64,000 bases of DNA, taken from positions 23,408,570 to 23,472,569 of the forward strand of contig NC_034010.1 in the NCBI RefSeq assembly GCF_000346465.2. The letters are read 5' to 3'. The notes under the pieces are model-generated. The model saw only the letters and a list, made by a program, of their open reading frames with translations, had not been told where the DNA came from and ran no database searches. The translations under genes and the position numbers were made by a program. Positions 33,750 to 45,000 of the stretch are shown here, in pieces. Source of the stretch: Prunus persica (lineage: Eukaryota > Streptophyta > Magnoliopsida > Rosales > Rosaceae). The first letter of the stretch is position 1. Each line of letters opens with the position of its first letter.

Positions 33750-35550
33750 ATGTCTACAGAGAGAGAAAAAAAAAACAATGTCTTCTTTACAAGGCTAACC
33801 ACATTGATAATGGGTTACAGAGTCAAAGTGCAAAAGGGAAGGGAAAATGTCAATAACAAAACCATAATAAGCTATCAATTTCAAAAGGGTGCCTAGCCTG
33901 CTGCAGAATACATATCAGCTGCCATGAGAAGAGATCAAAAGGGCATCCAAGTGATCAGCATTGGACGGTTCATCGCTTGCTCCACACTAACTTCCTCATC
34001 TTCATCTTACATGGGTGGGTTAAGACAAATAGGGGAGTCTTATTTTCAAGTAGTTGTTAGCATTAGGAGAATTAAGAGTCATAATTTAATCATTCATGTA
34101 TTGGCATCATGGGGTGGAAGCTAAATATTGGGCTTTGGATTCTGCCTCACACACTAATTACCAGTTGGGTTATGTGCCTCGGATGCATAGAGCATCCAAT
34201 GACATAATACCGCTTGTTTATATTGGAAAGCAATCGGGTTTCAAAAGATTGGTTTTGTATCTTTGAAACCCAGTTTGGTCAAAGCTCTCGGATAGCTTTA
34301 GCTGGCCATTAACCTGTAATTTTTTTCGTTTTGGTCATTGTTCATGATTGATACTTTTCAAGATAGAATTAGTTGGAAAAAATAGAAGATTGTCTGTCTC
34401 TCTCATTTATTACTTTTTTTTTTCCTTCGCAGATACTTTCGCTTTCAGTTTGGCAACTTGGCATTGTTTTCTTATTATGATTCTTCTTTTGCATGATCAA
34501 ATTCAAATCACTTTTGGCCCTTGAATAATGCGCTTGGAATCCAAGGGGATCATCTTACAGAAAAAGGGGGTCTAATAAGCATTGAGCTCTAGTAACTTTA
34601 CTGTGTGTAAGTTTGTCATGCTGGTTGGTTGTGCATGATTTGATTTGGAGGAAAATGAAAGGAGGAGAAGATTTAAACCTTCTCAAGAACAAGTTTCATG
34701 TACCACACAAAATCACTCACATTATATAATAGGAATCATGATGATATGTTTCGTTGCTTGCCCCAAATTACATGAACATGCTTCAAAAGGGGTAGCTAAT
34801 GGCATTGGCATATACAACTGTTGTCAACAAATCCTCCTCTAAAACAAAAACAAAAAAAGCAAACGATATTCTAAACTACAAGGAAATGGGGGTTACTCAC
34901 ACACTTCACTACTAATGTGCTATATGGGGTACGAATCTGAAACCACTAGTTCTTTTCCACTAGACTAAACCCCGTTAGCACAAATCGTCCTCCTTAACCA
35001 TGAAACTTAAGCCACCTTCCAAAGATGGCTTGGCAAATCTACATTCGGCTCCTTTGAAGCCATTTTTGATTCAATAAACCAAAGTTCACTCTTTTTTTTT
35101 TTGGTCCAAAAGTTCACTCTCTTTATAATAACTTCTACTCTCAACTTCCAGACTTTACCATTGGCAAAAAAACAAAAAAAAAACTTGCAGACTTTACCAA
35201 AGGGGTGTACAAAGGAGACACTTCTTTGACTTCATATGATTAATATTTATCAGAAACATAAAAACAACAATTTCTGCACTCATATTAAACTCCGACTGAT
35301 TGGAAAGCAAGACAAATATTTTCCAAATAAAAGGTTCATAGTGGAGTAAAGCTCAGCCCAAATTTTTTCGTTTTAATATTTTCATTTCCCCACTATAAGT
35401 TAGCCCATCTTTACCCTTCTAAATTTTTAAAGACGAGTTATTGTTTGTGTTGAAGGGCTTTTAAGTCATTCTACAACAAAATTAAGTGGGTGTCCAGATA
35501 TCATCTTTTTTTTGGGTCTGATCCAGATATCTTCTTGGGTTCTCCATAAG
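33750..35550. other. 3' UTR of the RRM gene and intergenic DNA
   Basis: The first several hundred bases are the probable 3' UTR and end of the RRM transcript. The remainder has no supported gene; short T and A runs recur. Confidence 0.5.
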
Positions 35551-35556
35551 AAGAAT

Positions 35557-35713
35557 TGGGCTGGGCTGGGCTTGCTTGACCCATATCAGTTTGCTACTGA
35601 ATTTGTGGGCCTTGGTCGTGGTGGAGCCCACTCTTGGGCTTCCAAATAATCAGGCGAGCCCATTTCAGTGTACCTTTAAAAGCTCTGCCTCGCTAGAAAA
35701 TCAGGAACCCTAG
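35557..35713 (+). promoter_or_regulatory. Cluster of TGGGCY (site II) boxes and a telo-like box upstream of RPP1
   Basis: TGGGCT or TGGGCC occurs at 35557, 35562, 35567, 35606 and 35635, with the complement AGCCCA at 35625 and 35657. AACCCTAG at 35706-35713 resembles a telo box. In plants these two motifs together mark promoters of ribosomal-protein and other growth genes, bound by TCP factors. The position, about 0.25-0.4 kb before the RPP1 ATG, fits. Confidence 0.65.
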
Positions 35714-35948
35714 AAGAGAAGTGTCGAGGTTTTGCAGCCGCGCAGCACTCTAAGCACAGAGAGAAACCCGTCCATCTCAGATCTCATCTCTCTCAGGTAA
35801 CTCTCTCCCTCTCTCTGTACCTCCCTCCCTCTGTACCGCCATGTACCTTCAACTGGAACCCACTGTTAACTCTGATGAATAACAATATTCAATTTTCATG
35901 ACAAAAGAAATAATTTTAGTTGTTGTTTGCTGGTTATAGTGAAAAACG

Positions 35949-36609
35949 ATGTCAGTCTCAGAGCTTGCTTGCACTTACGCCGCCCTAGTCCTCCATGACG
36001 ATGGCATCCCCATCACTGTATCCTTCGTTTATTATTGTTTTTATGTATTTGTGTTTAGCTTCCTCTCATATTTAGCATTTTATTTTAAGCTGGAAAAAAT
36101 AAAAGTTTTATGTGTGTGTTCATGTTTAGTCTTATTATGTGTTAAATTAATATGAGTTTGATTTTGTTTGAATCACTTGTGTTAAGGGTAGAAATGTTGT
36201 TTTGGGAAGCTGTGGTTCTCCTTAATTGGTTTGTAATAGGCTGAGAAGATTGCAACATTGGTGAAAGCTGCCAATGTCACAGTTGAGTCCTACTGGCCTG
36301 GATTGTTCGCTAAGCTCGCCGAGAAGCGAAACATTGAGGACCTTATTCTGAATGTCGGTGCCGGAGGGGGTGGTGGTGCAGTTGCTGTTGCCGCCCCAGG
36401 TGCAGGTGCCGCTGCCCCTGCTGCTGCTCCCGCAGCAGAGGAGAAGAAGGTATTGCATCATCATATTGTTTTTCATCAATTGCGTTTCTATTGATCGTTT
36501 AGTGGTTATCTGATTTGTTATTTTCGTTTTGTTGTTTTCTAATTTGATTTTACAGGAGGAACCCAAGGAAGAAAGTGATGACGATATGGGATTCAGCTTG
36601 TTTGATTAG
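35949..36609 (+). CDS. RPP1: 60S acidic ribosomal protein P1, 110 aa
   Basis: P1 forms, with P2 and P0, the lateral stalk of the 60S subunit that recruits translation GTPases. Three exons keep frame: 35949-36017, 36240-36449, 36556-36609. It starts [20 protein letters not shown] and has the dimerisation domain ([39 protein letters not shown]), a Gly/Ala/Pro hinge (about residues 65-89), and the acidic C-terminus [13 protein letters not shown] shared by stalk proteins. Length is normal. The pyrimidine-rich leader just upstream (CATCTCTCTCAGGTAACTCT near 35787) suggests a leader intron. It converges with GBSSI, about 0.85 kb away. Confidence 0.95.
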
Positions 36610-37461
36610 GAGCTTCCTCCAAACAAGATATAGTCCACTTTTCAGCTTGCTGGTTTTTAGTACTTTTGAGACTAGTTAACCTTATCAATGTAGTAGGGCT
36701 TTCTTCATTTTTGGCTTTTTGTTATGTATTTCTGATGGACAAATTGTTCAGAGTCTGGGGTGTCCTGCTGAGCACTATAATTTTGAACAATCTCATTTTG
36801 AGCTTCTGGATATAAAAGTATGTTCCCCATTTGATCTTAATTTGAATGGTTTGCAATGGTTTTTGAAATTTCTTTTGTTCAATGTGTTATGCTTGTTTGG
36901 TGTCGGATGATGGTATAACTGTCTGAGTTTCTTGGCATCGATTGCGAACCTGGGCCTTGTTTGATCACCGAGATCTTGTTTGGTCACTTAGAAATGCCAT
37001 TAAATTTTTTTAGAAGAAACTTCTTTTGCCTTCTGTTTGGAGCAACCTTTGAGAATGAAGAAGAGATTGTGAGGTGAATGCTTCTCTCTGGTGCAGAAGG
37101 GTTGTTGGGGTGAGTGGTGTGGATGATACTTTCATTTTGCTCATTTTAAAATGAGAGTTTGGTTACATGGGCAGGATTTTATCATCATTGGAAGGGCAGA
37201 AAATGGCACAAGCGCTTATCAATCTTCTATTGATTTTGTTTGCCCTACTAGGCCGCTCTTTTTTTTTTTTTTTCAAATCAACCATCACCGAAGGTCTTCA
37301 CAATTGGCCTATGAACAAGATTGCACAGAAGGTTTCACTTATTTTGGTCGAGAATTTTTACGTTCATATGATGCACACAAGGCGGTCTGTTTTGGGTGTG
37401 CAGTAAATGTCTTTTATGTTAGTTCACAAAACTGATCAACTGCAGGTTGAACTTGCGTCTT
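36610..37461. other. Convergent 3' flanks of RPP1 and GBSSI
   Basis: Contains the RPP1 3' UTR on the plus strand and the GBSSI 3' UTR on the minus strand. No further gene seen. Confidence 0.55.
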
Positions 37462-40400
37462 TCATGGCGTTGCGATGTTTTCCTTGGCGAGTGGTGCAAT
37501 TTCCTCACCATCGATCCCGGGTTCGCTGTCAACAACACCCAAATTTAGCAGCACTTCCTCCCATTTCTTGGCAGGCCCCTATGCCATTACGATTCAAATG
37601 GTTCAAGAATATGCGAATGTGATTCATTGTTAAAAGGATTATCATGTTAAGAAAGGTTTCTTACCTTCCATGATAAATCTTGAGCCATGCAGTTGCCTAT
37701 GATCTCAGTAAAAGCTGGGGTTCCATAAGTTCCAAGGGCTCTTGTGACAGTAGTTGCAATCGCTTGTACATCCGCAGGATCAACAACTTCACACTGAAAG
37801 GAAATTTTGGAAACTTGAACTCACACAAAAGTAGAGAAGTTCTTGTGTAAGAAAAAAAGGGTTGAAATCGATTTATTTACTTCCACATTGAAACCTCCCA
37901 TTTGAAATCCAGTGAATCCTTCTTTAACAGTGTCTACCAACCCACCAGTTGAGGCAACAATTGGCACCTGCACAAGCACAAGCACAGCAGTGAGTTAGTA
38001 TTATTGCAAGAAGATGAATATTTTGGAAGGAAGAAATTGTTGGAGGCAGGCATCTTACAGTTCCGTAACGCATGGCATGCAACTGAATGAGACCGCAAGG
38101 CTCAAATCTGCTTGGAACCAACATAAAATCAGCTCCGGCTGTTATCATATGAGCCAGAGGAACATTGAACTTTGCTACTCCCCGGGCTTTGTCAGGGTAT
38201 TTTATCTCCAACTGTTCAAGCTGCTTCTCCATCGGCTTTTTGCCAGTCCCCTGAGGAAATTGCAGAATGCACATGAGGATAGTATACACGTTGGTTTTAG
38301 TGATACAACAAGCATTATGCAAGAAAATGAGAGAAACAACTTCCATGTTCAGTACTTACGAGGACTATGATCTGAACATTCTCTTTGATAAAATGGGGAA
38401 TGGCTTCTATCAGAATATCTGAACCTTTCTGCTCTTCAAGCCGACCAATGAAACCTATGACAGGGATGTCTCTGTCCACTGGCAATCCCACTTCTGCTTG
38501 GAGGGCTTCTTTCAACAGAGGCTTTGCATCAGTCACCTAAGCAAAGCCAAATTTTTCAAACGATATTGCATCTTAAAATCAAAGAAGTTATACAGAGTGC
38601 TTGCTGGTCATGGAAGTTAATGCATGATAACTAATGTTCTTACAGTTGAAGCATCATATTTGGCAGCTGTATACTTGTCAGTTAATGGATTCCACTCCTG
38701 GACGTCCATGCCATTCACAATTCCAAGAATTCCAGCTTTCCGAATAACGTTGTCCAATTCGACTCCTTTTTCAACTGTAGAAACTAGTTCTTCAGCATAG
38801 TATGGGCTAACAGTCAAGACCTTGTCTGATTCTAAAATTCCAGCTTTCATCCAGTTAATTTTCCTCCCCTTCACTGGCTTGTCATAGCTGTGGAATTGGA
38901 CCAATCATGCTCAAGGCTCCATCATATAATAGTATGCAGTCTATGCTATATTCTGTACAAAGAAACCCTACCCATCAATGAAATCAAAGGAGCTTTTGAA
39001 TTCATCTGGTAGATTGAGAAGTGCGAAGTCTGCGGATGCGAATCTGCCTTGATAAGCAATGTTGTGAATGCAAAAGGCTACCTATCAACAAGATTGGCAA
39101 AATAACTGGTTTTTAAGGACTCACAGCTGACTGGAATACTTATTAGTTTCAAAACAAATGAACTGGTCACCTACTTTAGCACTTCTGTATATGCCTTTAG
39201 GTTGGTATATGGCTTTCAGGTAGCATGGGAGGAGGGCAGTGTGCCAATCGTTGGCAATGAAAACGACTTCTTCTCCTGCGTGCAGAAATGCCATAGTACC
39301 AATGTAACAAATATTTTAAACAGTAGTGTTGGTTTGGAGAACTGCAGATTAGATTGCCTACCATATGGTCCCGAAAAATATTTGCTGCTGTTAAGGTTCA
39401 GAACTCTTGGTGCTTCTAGAGCTGCCTAAAACATACAATTTATACAATCATGAGAATATAAGCATAAAATTGTTGGGGGTCAAAAAAGAGAGAAGAATCA
39501 GTAAATACAGTTAGACTGATGCAAGGATATAAGAATATACGATGCAAGGACCGACTGATGTACAAATGAAGATTACATGGAAACTAAGTGCACATTTGAT
39601 CCAAGACTTAATTTACAGAATAATTTCCAGGGGGTTAACTTGAATAGAAAAAGCAACCCGAACTTCAGGCCGCGCTTGATCTGTATTAGTTAGTTGTCGT
39701 TTCTTTTTGGGGTTTTGTCCTCCTATCTCATCAAAAAAGAAAAAAGAAAAAAAAAAGAAGCAACCCAGAAGATGGAGATTACTAACCCGGCATAGCAGGC
39801 TGAATCTAAGTTGGTTGTCCTTGAAATCCTCTCCAGCAATGGGTCCGTAGATTTTGGATGCAGTTTTTCCCCAAACCTGAAACACCAGTCATCAAGCGGA
39901 TAACTTTCCTCTTTTCCAGCTAATAAAAACTATTGGAAAGGAAGAACATTGATTGATTCACAAGACCAACCTTTTCAAGAAACAGTGGGTGATCCACAAA
40001 CACACGATCAACTCCTCTTTTGTAGCAATGAAAGAAGCGAACCTTTTCAGTTTTTTCTCCCACTTTAACCTAAATAGCAGAGAAATAAGTCATTTCACCA
40101 TAACCAAACAAAATTCATTGTCCTCCCATTTAAATATGAACGTTATACCATTTATAATATACACAACCTCAATTGTAACTTCTGTATCCCATGCATCTTT
40201 GTACTGGTCGTATCGCGGAGAAACAGTCATCACTCGATGGCCATTTGCCTGAAGAAGAATTAATTTGCTTGTTATAGTATCATTGATTATAAGAAATGAA
40301 TTATAAGGCAAGAGAGGAAGCAGAAGCTTACTGCCATAGCTGGTGGCAGGCCTCCAAGAACATCTCCAAGTCCACCAGTTTTGCTCCATGGGCCAACTTC

Positions 40401-40697
40401 TGTTCCCAGAAACACTAAATTCATCCCACTTCCACAAACAATGGTTCCTGCCGGTCTTGAACCAGTCCTAGTACTGTTGAAAGATTTGCTCCTTGCTTGC
40501 CTTGCAATTGAATTTCCCATGATTTTGACGCGGAGCTCGTCCACTGTGTTCAAAGCTCTTAACCCATTGTGAGTCATGGCCTGTTTTCCAAAACCCATTT
40601 TCTTATATCCCGTTTTAGGCTCTGATACAGAAGATACAGCGCCATAGCTGACATTGGAACTTGTTGAGGCAAAGCTTGAAGCAGTGACAGTTGCCAT
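37462..40697 (-). CDS. GBSSI: Granule-bound starch synthase 1, chloroplastic (waxy), 618 aa
   Basis: Makes amylose inside starch granules from ADP-glucose. Thirteen exons keep frame: 40697-40332, 40248-40168, 40069-39971, 39876-39787, 39425-39362, 39275-39175, 39081-38972, 38887-38644, 38536-38360, 38250-38059, 37967-37881, 37793-37665, 37578-37462. A Ser/Thr/Arg-rich plastid transit peptide (about residues 1-80) leads into [20 protein letters not shown]. The KTGGL ADP-glucose motif is at 106-110. The GT5 catalytic and GT1 C-terminal domains follow ([29 protein letters not shown], and the second loop STGGLVDTV). It ends [15 protein letters not shown]. Length and exon number match the family. 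No stop or splice lesion is seen, so the copy should be functional. Confidence 0.95.
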
Positions 40698-40722
40698 TAT
40701 TAATTATTGGCGATGTTATGTT

Positions 40723-40816
40723 CTGTAAAAGAGTGAACATAAAACACAAAATGCATAACAAATCAAATCCAATAACAAGATTAGAAGCAAGCAATAAACA
40801 AAGCAAAACTGAGTAC
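40723..40816 (-). other. Predicted leader intron of GBSSI
   Basis: Reading the minus strand, CTAG|GTACTCAG (donor at 40816) and TTTTACAG|AACATAACATC (acceptor at 40723) bound a 94-bp intron 25 bp before the ATG. GBSSI genes commonly have an intron in the leader (known in rice Wx). The donor departs somewhat from consensus. No transcript data were used. Confidence 0.6.
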
Positions 40817-42030
40817 CTAGCCAGCCACAAGCTGCAGTGAGTGTGTTCTTTCTTCTTCTGAAAATGATGAGGAAGGAAGGAGCTGCACTTGCACTTTGTG
40901 GTGGTTTTTAAGCAATTAAGCCAGAGGGTGTAGTTGTACTTTCCAGTTTGCAAAAGGTCACTGAACTCATGGTTGGGGGGTTTGAAATGCCCAGAACCTC
41001 AAGATTCATTAGCGGTGTACAGAGTGCGAGAGACTAGGACTCATGGGACCAACCAGCTGCAAATAATAAGAGAACAGAGCAGAATATGCGTAAAGATATT
41101 TGTTTTTGTCATCTGCAAATTGCTCTCAATTCTCAAATCCACCTTTGGATTAAAGTCCAACAAGAAGACGAGGAAACAGCTTTAATTTGTCTCCTATCTC
41201 ACTACTTAGCCGCATTGGACATAGTATTTTTGCATATGTATACCTGATACGCGTGTTAATGGTCCAATATCTATGCGTAAAGATATAGTTTTGTGGTTAT
41301 TGTCAATTGAAGCCTATCTCGACAACAACCGCGCATCGTTACCGAAGTGACGGCAATTATTTAGGCAGCAGACACGTTGTTCCAAATAAAACGACATGTC
41401 GTCATTTTACTCTCCTTCCCAATTTTGTTTGACGAAACGACATGGCAGACATACTCGCCGACTTACAAGTCAAAACAAGAGAAGAAGGAAGAAGAAGAAG
41501 AGATGAAATTTTTTTAATAACACTAGAAAAACAGAATAATAGTTTCCATCCAAATTTCAATTGTACACGACGAGTTCTCTTTTAAAAACTTTGCATTATA
41601 ATTTTATAAATAATTTATTTTTTAATAATTTTAGGCACTTTTGTTTATATCTGGCCTAAAAAAGAATATTATTTTTAATAAATAATAAAATGATAATGTA
41701 TAGAGACTACAATTATCTTTATAAAAAAATTTTAAATGAAACAAACCCAACCCCAACTTTGAAAAAGAAAATTTAAAAAAAAAAAAAACCTCTCATTTTC
41801 TTTTTAAAAAAAAAAATAAAAAAATACTACATATATTTGCTGTTGTTAACGTCCCCCACTTTAATACTTTTAATATTATTTTTATGGTGTTTTCAAAGCA
41901 AAATAGGCCTTCCGAAAAAAAAAAACAAAAAACAAAGATACTTTCTTTTTTCCCCCTCTCCAGTCGAACTCTCTGTCTGTGGCTCTTCTTCCGGTGACTA
42001 TTTTAGTAGCAGCAGCTTGGCTGCACCAGC
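40817..42030. promoter_or_regulatory. Shared divergent intergenic region of GBSSI and VPS8
   Basis: About 1.2 kb separates the GBSSI leader (minus) from the VPS8 start (plus), so both promoters must lie here. The 41,500-41,900 part is very AT-rich with long A runs. No other gene is seen. Confidence 0.5.
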
Positions 42031-45000
42031 ATGACCAAGAAGCTGACTCAATTCGAACCACAACTTGCCATGGAACTCGACCTCGACTCCTTCCTCAACT
42101 CACACCTTTCCCTCTCCGATGAAGACGACGACGACAACCTTAATTCCGTCCCTCACCGTACGATCGACGAAATCCTCAACGACTCCGATTCGTCCGCGTC
42201 ATCGTCCCCTCCCTCCACTATCCACCGCCTCGCATCTGATCCCAAACCACCACATCCGCCCACCGACGCCGTATCAGTCTCCAGCGCTAAATCCGACGAG
42301 TCCAGTCAAGTCCGGCCGAGGCCCAATTTGTACACTCGGGTCAAGTCCGGCGAGTTATCGGACGATCCGGTCGGAAAGGTTTCGAAGCCGTCGCCATGGT
42401 TGCTTGGAGGCATGAGAACAAATGCGAAGCCAGGGGCGGCGCTCGCGGCTGCTGCGGCGGCCTCGAGGTCGATGCCTACGCCGCACGCGGCCGCGATCAA
42501 ATCGAAGAGGAGTGCCGGGAGTGGAATTTTCCAGAAGGTTCTGGAGAGTACGGAATTGGATGATAAATCCGAGGTAGGGTCCAATTCTAATAATGATACG
42601 AATGTAGGAAGTTCTGAAGTGACTGAGTCAAATTCGAATGAAGGAGAAGTGGATTTTGGTGATGAATTGTTGAGAAAAGGTAGGGCTTGGGAGAGGGAGA
42701 GGGAGTTAGAGGAAACGTCTCAAGGTATTGAAGTAAGTGCTGGGAATGCTCCGGAAGAAGTGAAAAATGTTAGTTTTGATGAGAATTTGACAAATTTAGA
42801 TGCAAATGATGTTGAAGATAATGAATTTAACAATAATGTTGAGGTTGTAGAGGAATGTCAACCAGAAATACAAGATATAGATGAAAACAGTCCTGGTTCC
42901 AAACATAGTGATAGTGAGGAGGAGCGTCTTGGTGATGGTGGTGGTGGCGGTAATGATAATGACGGTGAGGGTGGTGGTGGTGATGATGACAATAATAATG
43001 ATCGTGATAGTAATGATGATGGTGAATTGGGAAGTTCAATCACTCAACTTGTGGAGGAGAGAATTGGGCAGTTGGAGAGCAGGAGGATTAGTAAAAAAGC
43101 TGAAAAGAAATTGCAGAAGCCTCTCGAAATTGCTGAAGAGCTAGAGAAGAAGCAAGCTTCTACTGCTTTGCATTGGGAAGAAGGTGCTGCTGCTCAACCC
43201 ATGAGGCTTGAGGGTGTTCGGAGAGGCTCCACCACATTGGGATACTTCAATGTCGATGCTAACAATCCCATTACCAGGACCCTTTCAGCTCCAGCATTAC
43301 GGCGTGATCATGGTTCACCACAAGTCTTGGCGGTTCATAGTAATTACATTGCAATAGGAATGGCAAGAGGTGCTATTCTTGTTATCCCTAGCAAATACTC
43401 TGCTCATAATGCTGATATCATGGATGCAAAGGTTACCTTCCATTCCTATGTTTTAGTTTTAACTTCCTATGATAGAGAGATAGGTGACTACATGTTAACA
43501 AACTATGCTATATATGTTCCAGATGCTAATTCTTGGATTGCAAGGAGAACGATCTTATGCTGCAGTGACTTCTATATGCTTCAATCAGCAAGGGGACCTG
43601 CTCTTAGCGGGTTATGCTGATGGTCACATTACAGTTTGGGACGTACAGAGGTCATCGGTTGCTAAAGTAATTACTGGAGAACATACAGCTCCAGTTGTAC
43701 ATACACTGTTTTTGGGGCAGGATTCTCAAGTTACACGTCAATTCAAGGCAGTTACCGGTGATAGTAAGGGTCTGGTACTGTTACATTCTTTCTCTGTGGT
43801 TCCCCTGCTTAATAGGTTCTCCATTAAAACACAGGTAAACCTTTTTATTTGCATTGTTTTTAGATATATTCCTGTAGCATTGTGTTTAAAATTGCTTGCT
43901 TTTGAGCTGATGTGTGATATTCAACAATGCAATTCTATCAAACTTGCTGATCTTGTGGATGTTGATTGGAACAGTGCCTTCTTGATGGACAAAGAACGGG
44001 CACAGTGCTGTCAGCTTCACCCCTCCTCTTTGATGAATTCTCTGGAGGGGCTTCACAATCTGCTCAGGGAAATGGGACAGTTACAGGTAGCAGTATTGGT
44101 GGTATGATGGGGGGAGTGGTGGGTGGAGATGCAAGTTGGAAACTCTTCAATGAGGGATCTTCTTTGGTTGAAGAAGGTGTGGTCGTATTTGTCACCCATC
44201 AAACTGCTCTGGTGGTATGAAGCCCTCAGATGATAGCGTGAATTCCATGTACCTTTTATTTTGGGAATTAATGCTTGCCTCTTTGTAAAAGACTTTCTTT
44301 CACAGTTTGTTAATTCCATGTGTCTTTGTTGCAGGTAAGACTAACTCCCAATTTGGAAGTCTATGCACAACTTTCAAAACCAGAGGGGGTTCGGGAGGGT
44401 GCCATGCCTTCTACTGCTTGGAAATGTACAACGCAATCACGCCGTTTACCTGCTAATACTGGTAAGGATTGACTTTCTTTGTTAAATTTCCTGTTGACGG
44501 CTTCCTAAGATGGGGTTTTTTTTTTTTTTTTTGGGTAGAAAATATGCCCGCTGAAGTAGTTGAAAGAGTTTCGCTACTTGCAATTGCTTGGGATCGAAAA
44601 GTTCAGGTGGCCAAGTTGGTCAAATCAGAGCTGAAAGTATATGGTAAATGGTCTCTTGAAAGTGCAGCCATAGGTGTGGCATGGCTGGATGATCAGGTAT
44701 GCTCTTGTCTATTCGTTTTCTGTGATACTGAATTTTTGTTTTTCTGCCCTTGAAATGGTTGAGGAGTCTTGTTTACTTCACAATATAATGAGCATAATTT
44801 GAGGTTTTATGGCTTCAGATGCTGGTGGTTCTTATGATGACTGGACAACTTTGTTTGTTTGCGAAGGATGGAACTGTAATTCACCAAACAAGTTTTTCTG
44901 TAGACGGTTTTGGAGGGGACGATCTTATTGCTTATCATACTCACTTTGTTAATATATTTGGGAATCCTGAAAAAGCTTATCACAATTGTGTAGCTGTAAG

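Noticed and set aside
42065..43144. Other long frames inside VPS8 exon 1
   Set aside because: They arise from low-complexity acidic and serine-rich coding sequence; only the VPS8 frame splices cleanly into the next exon.
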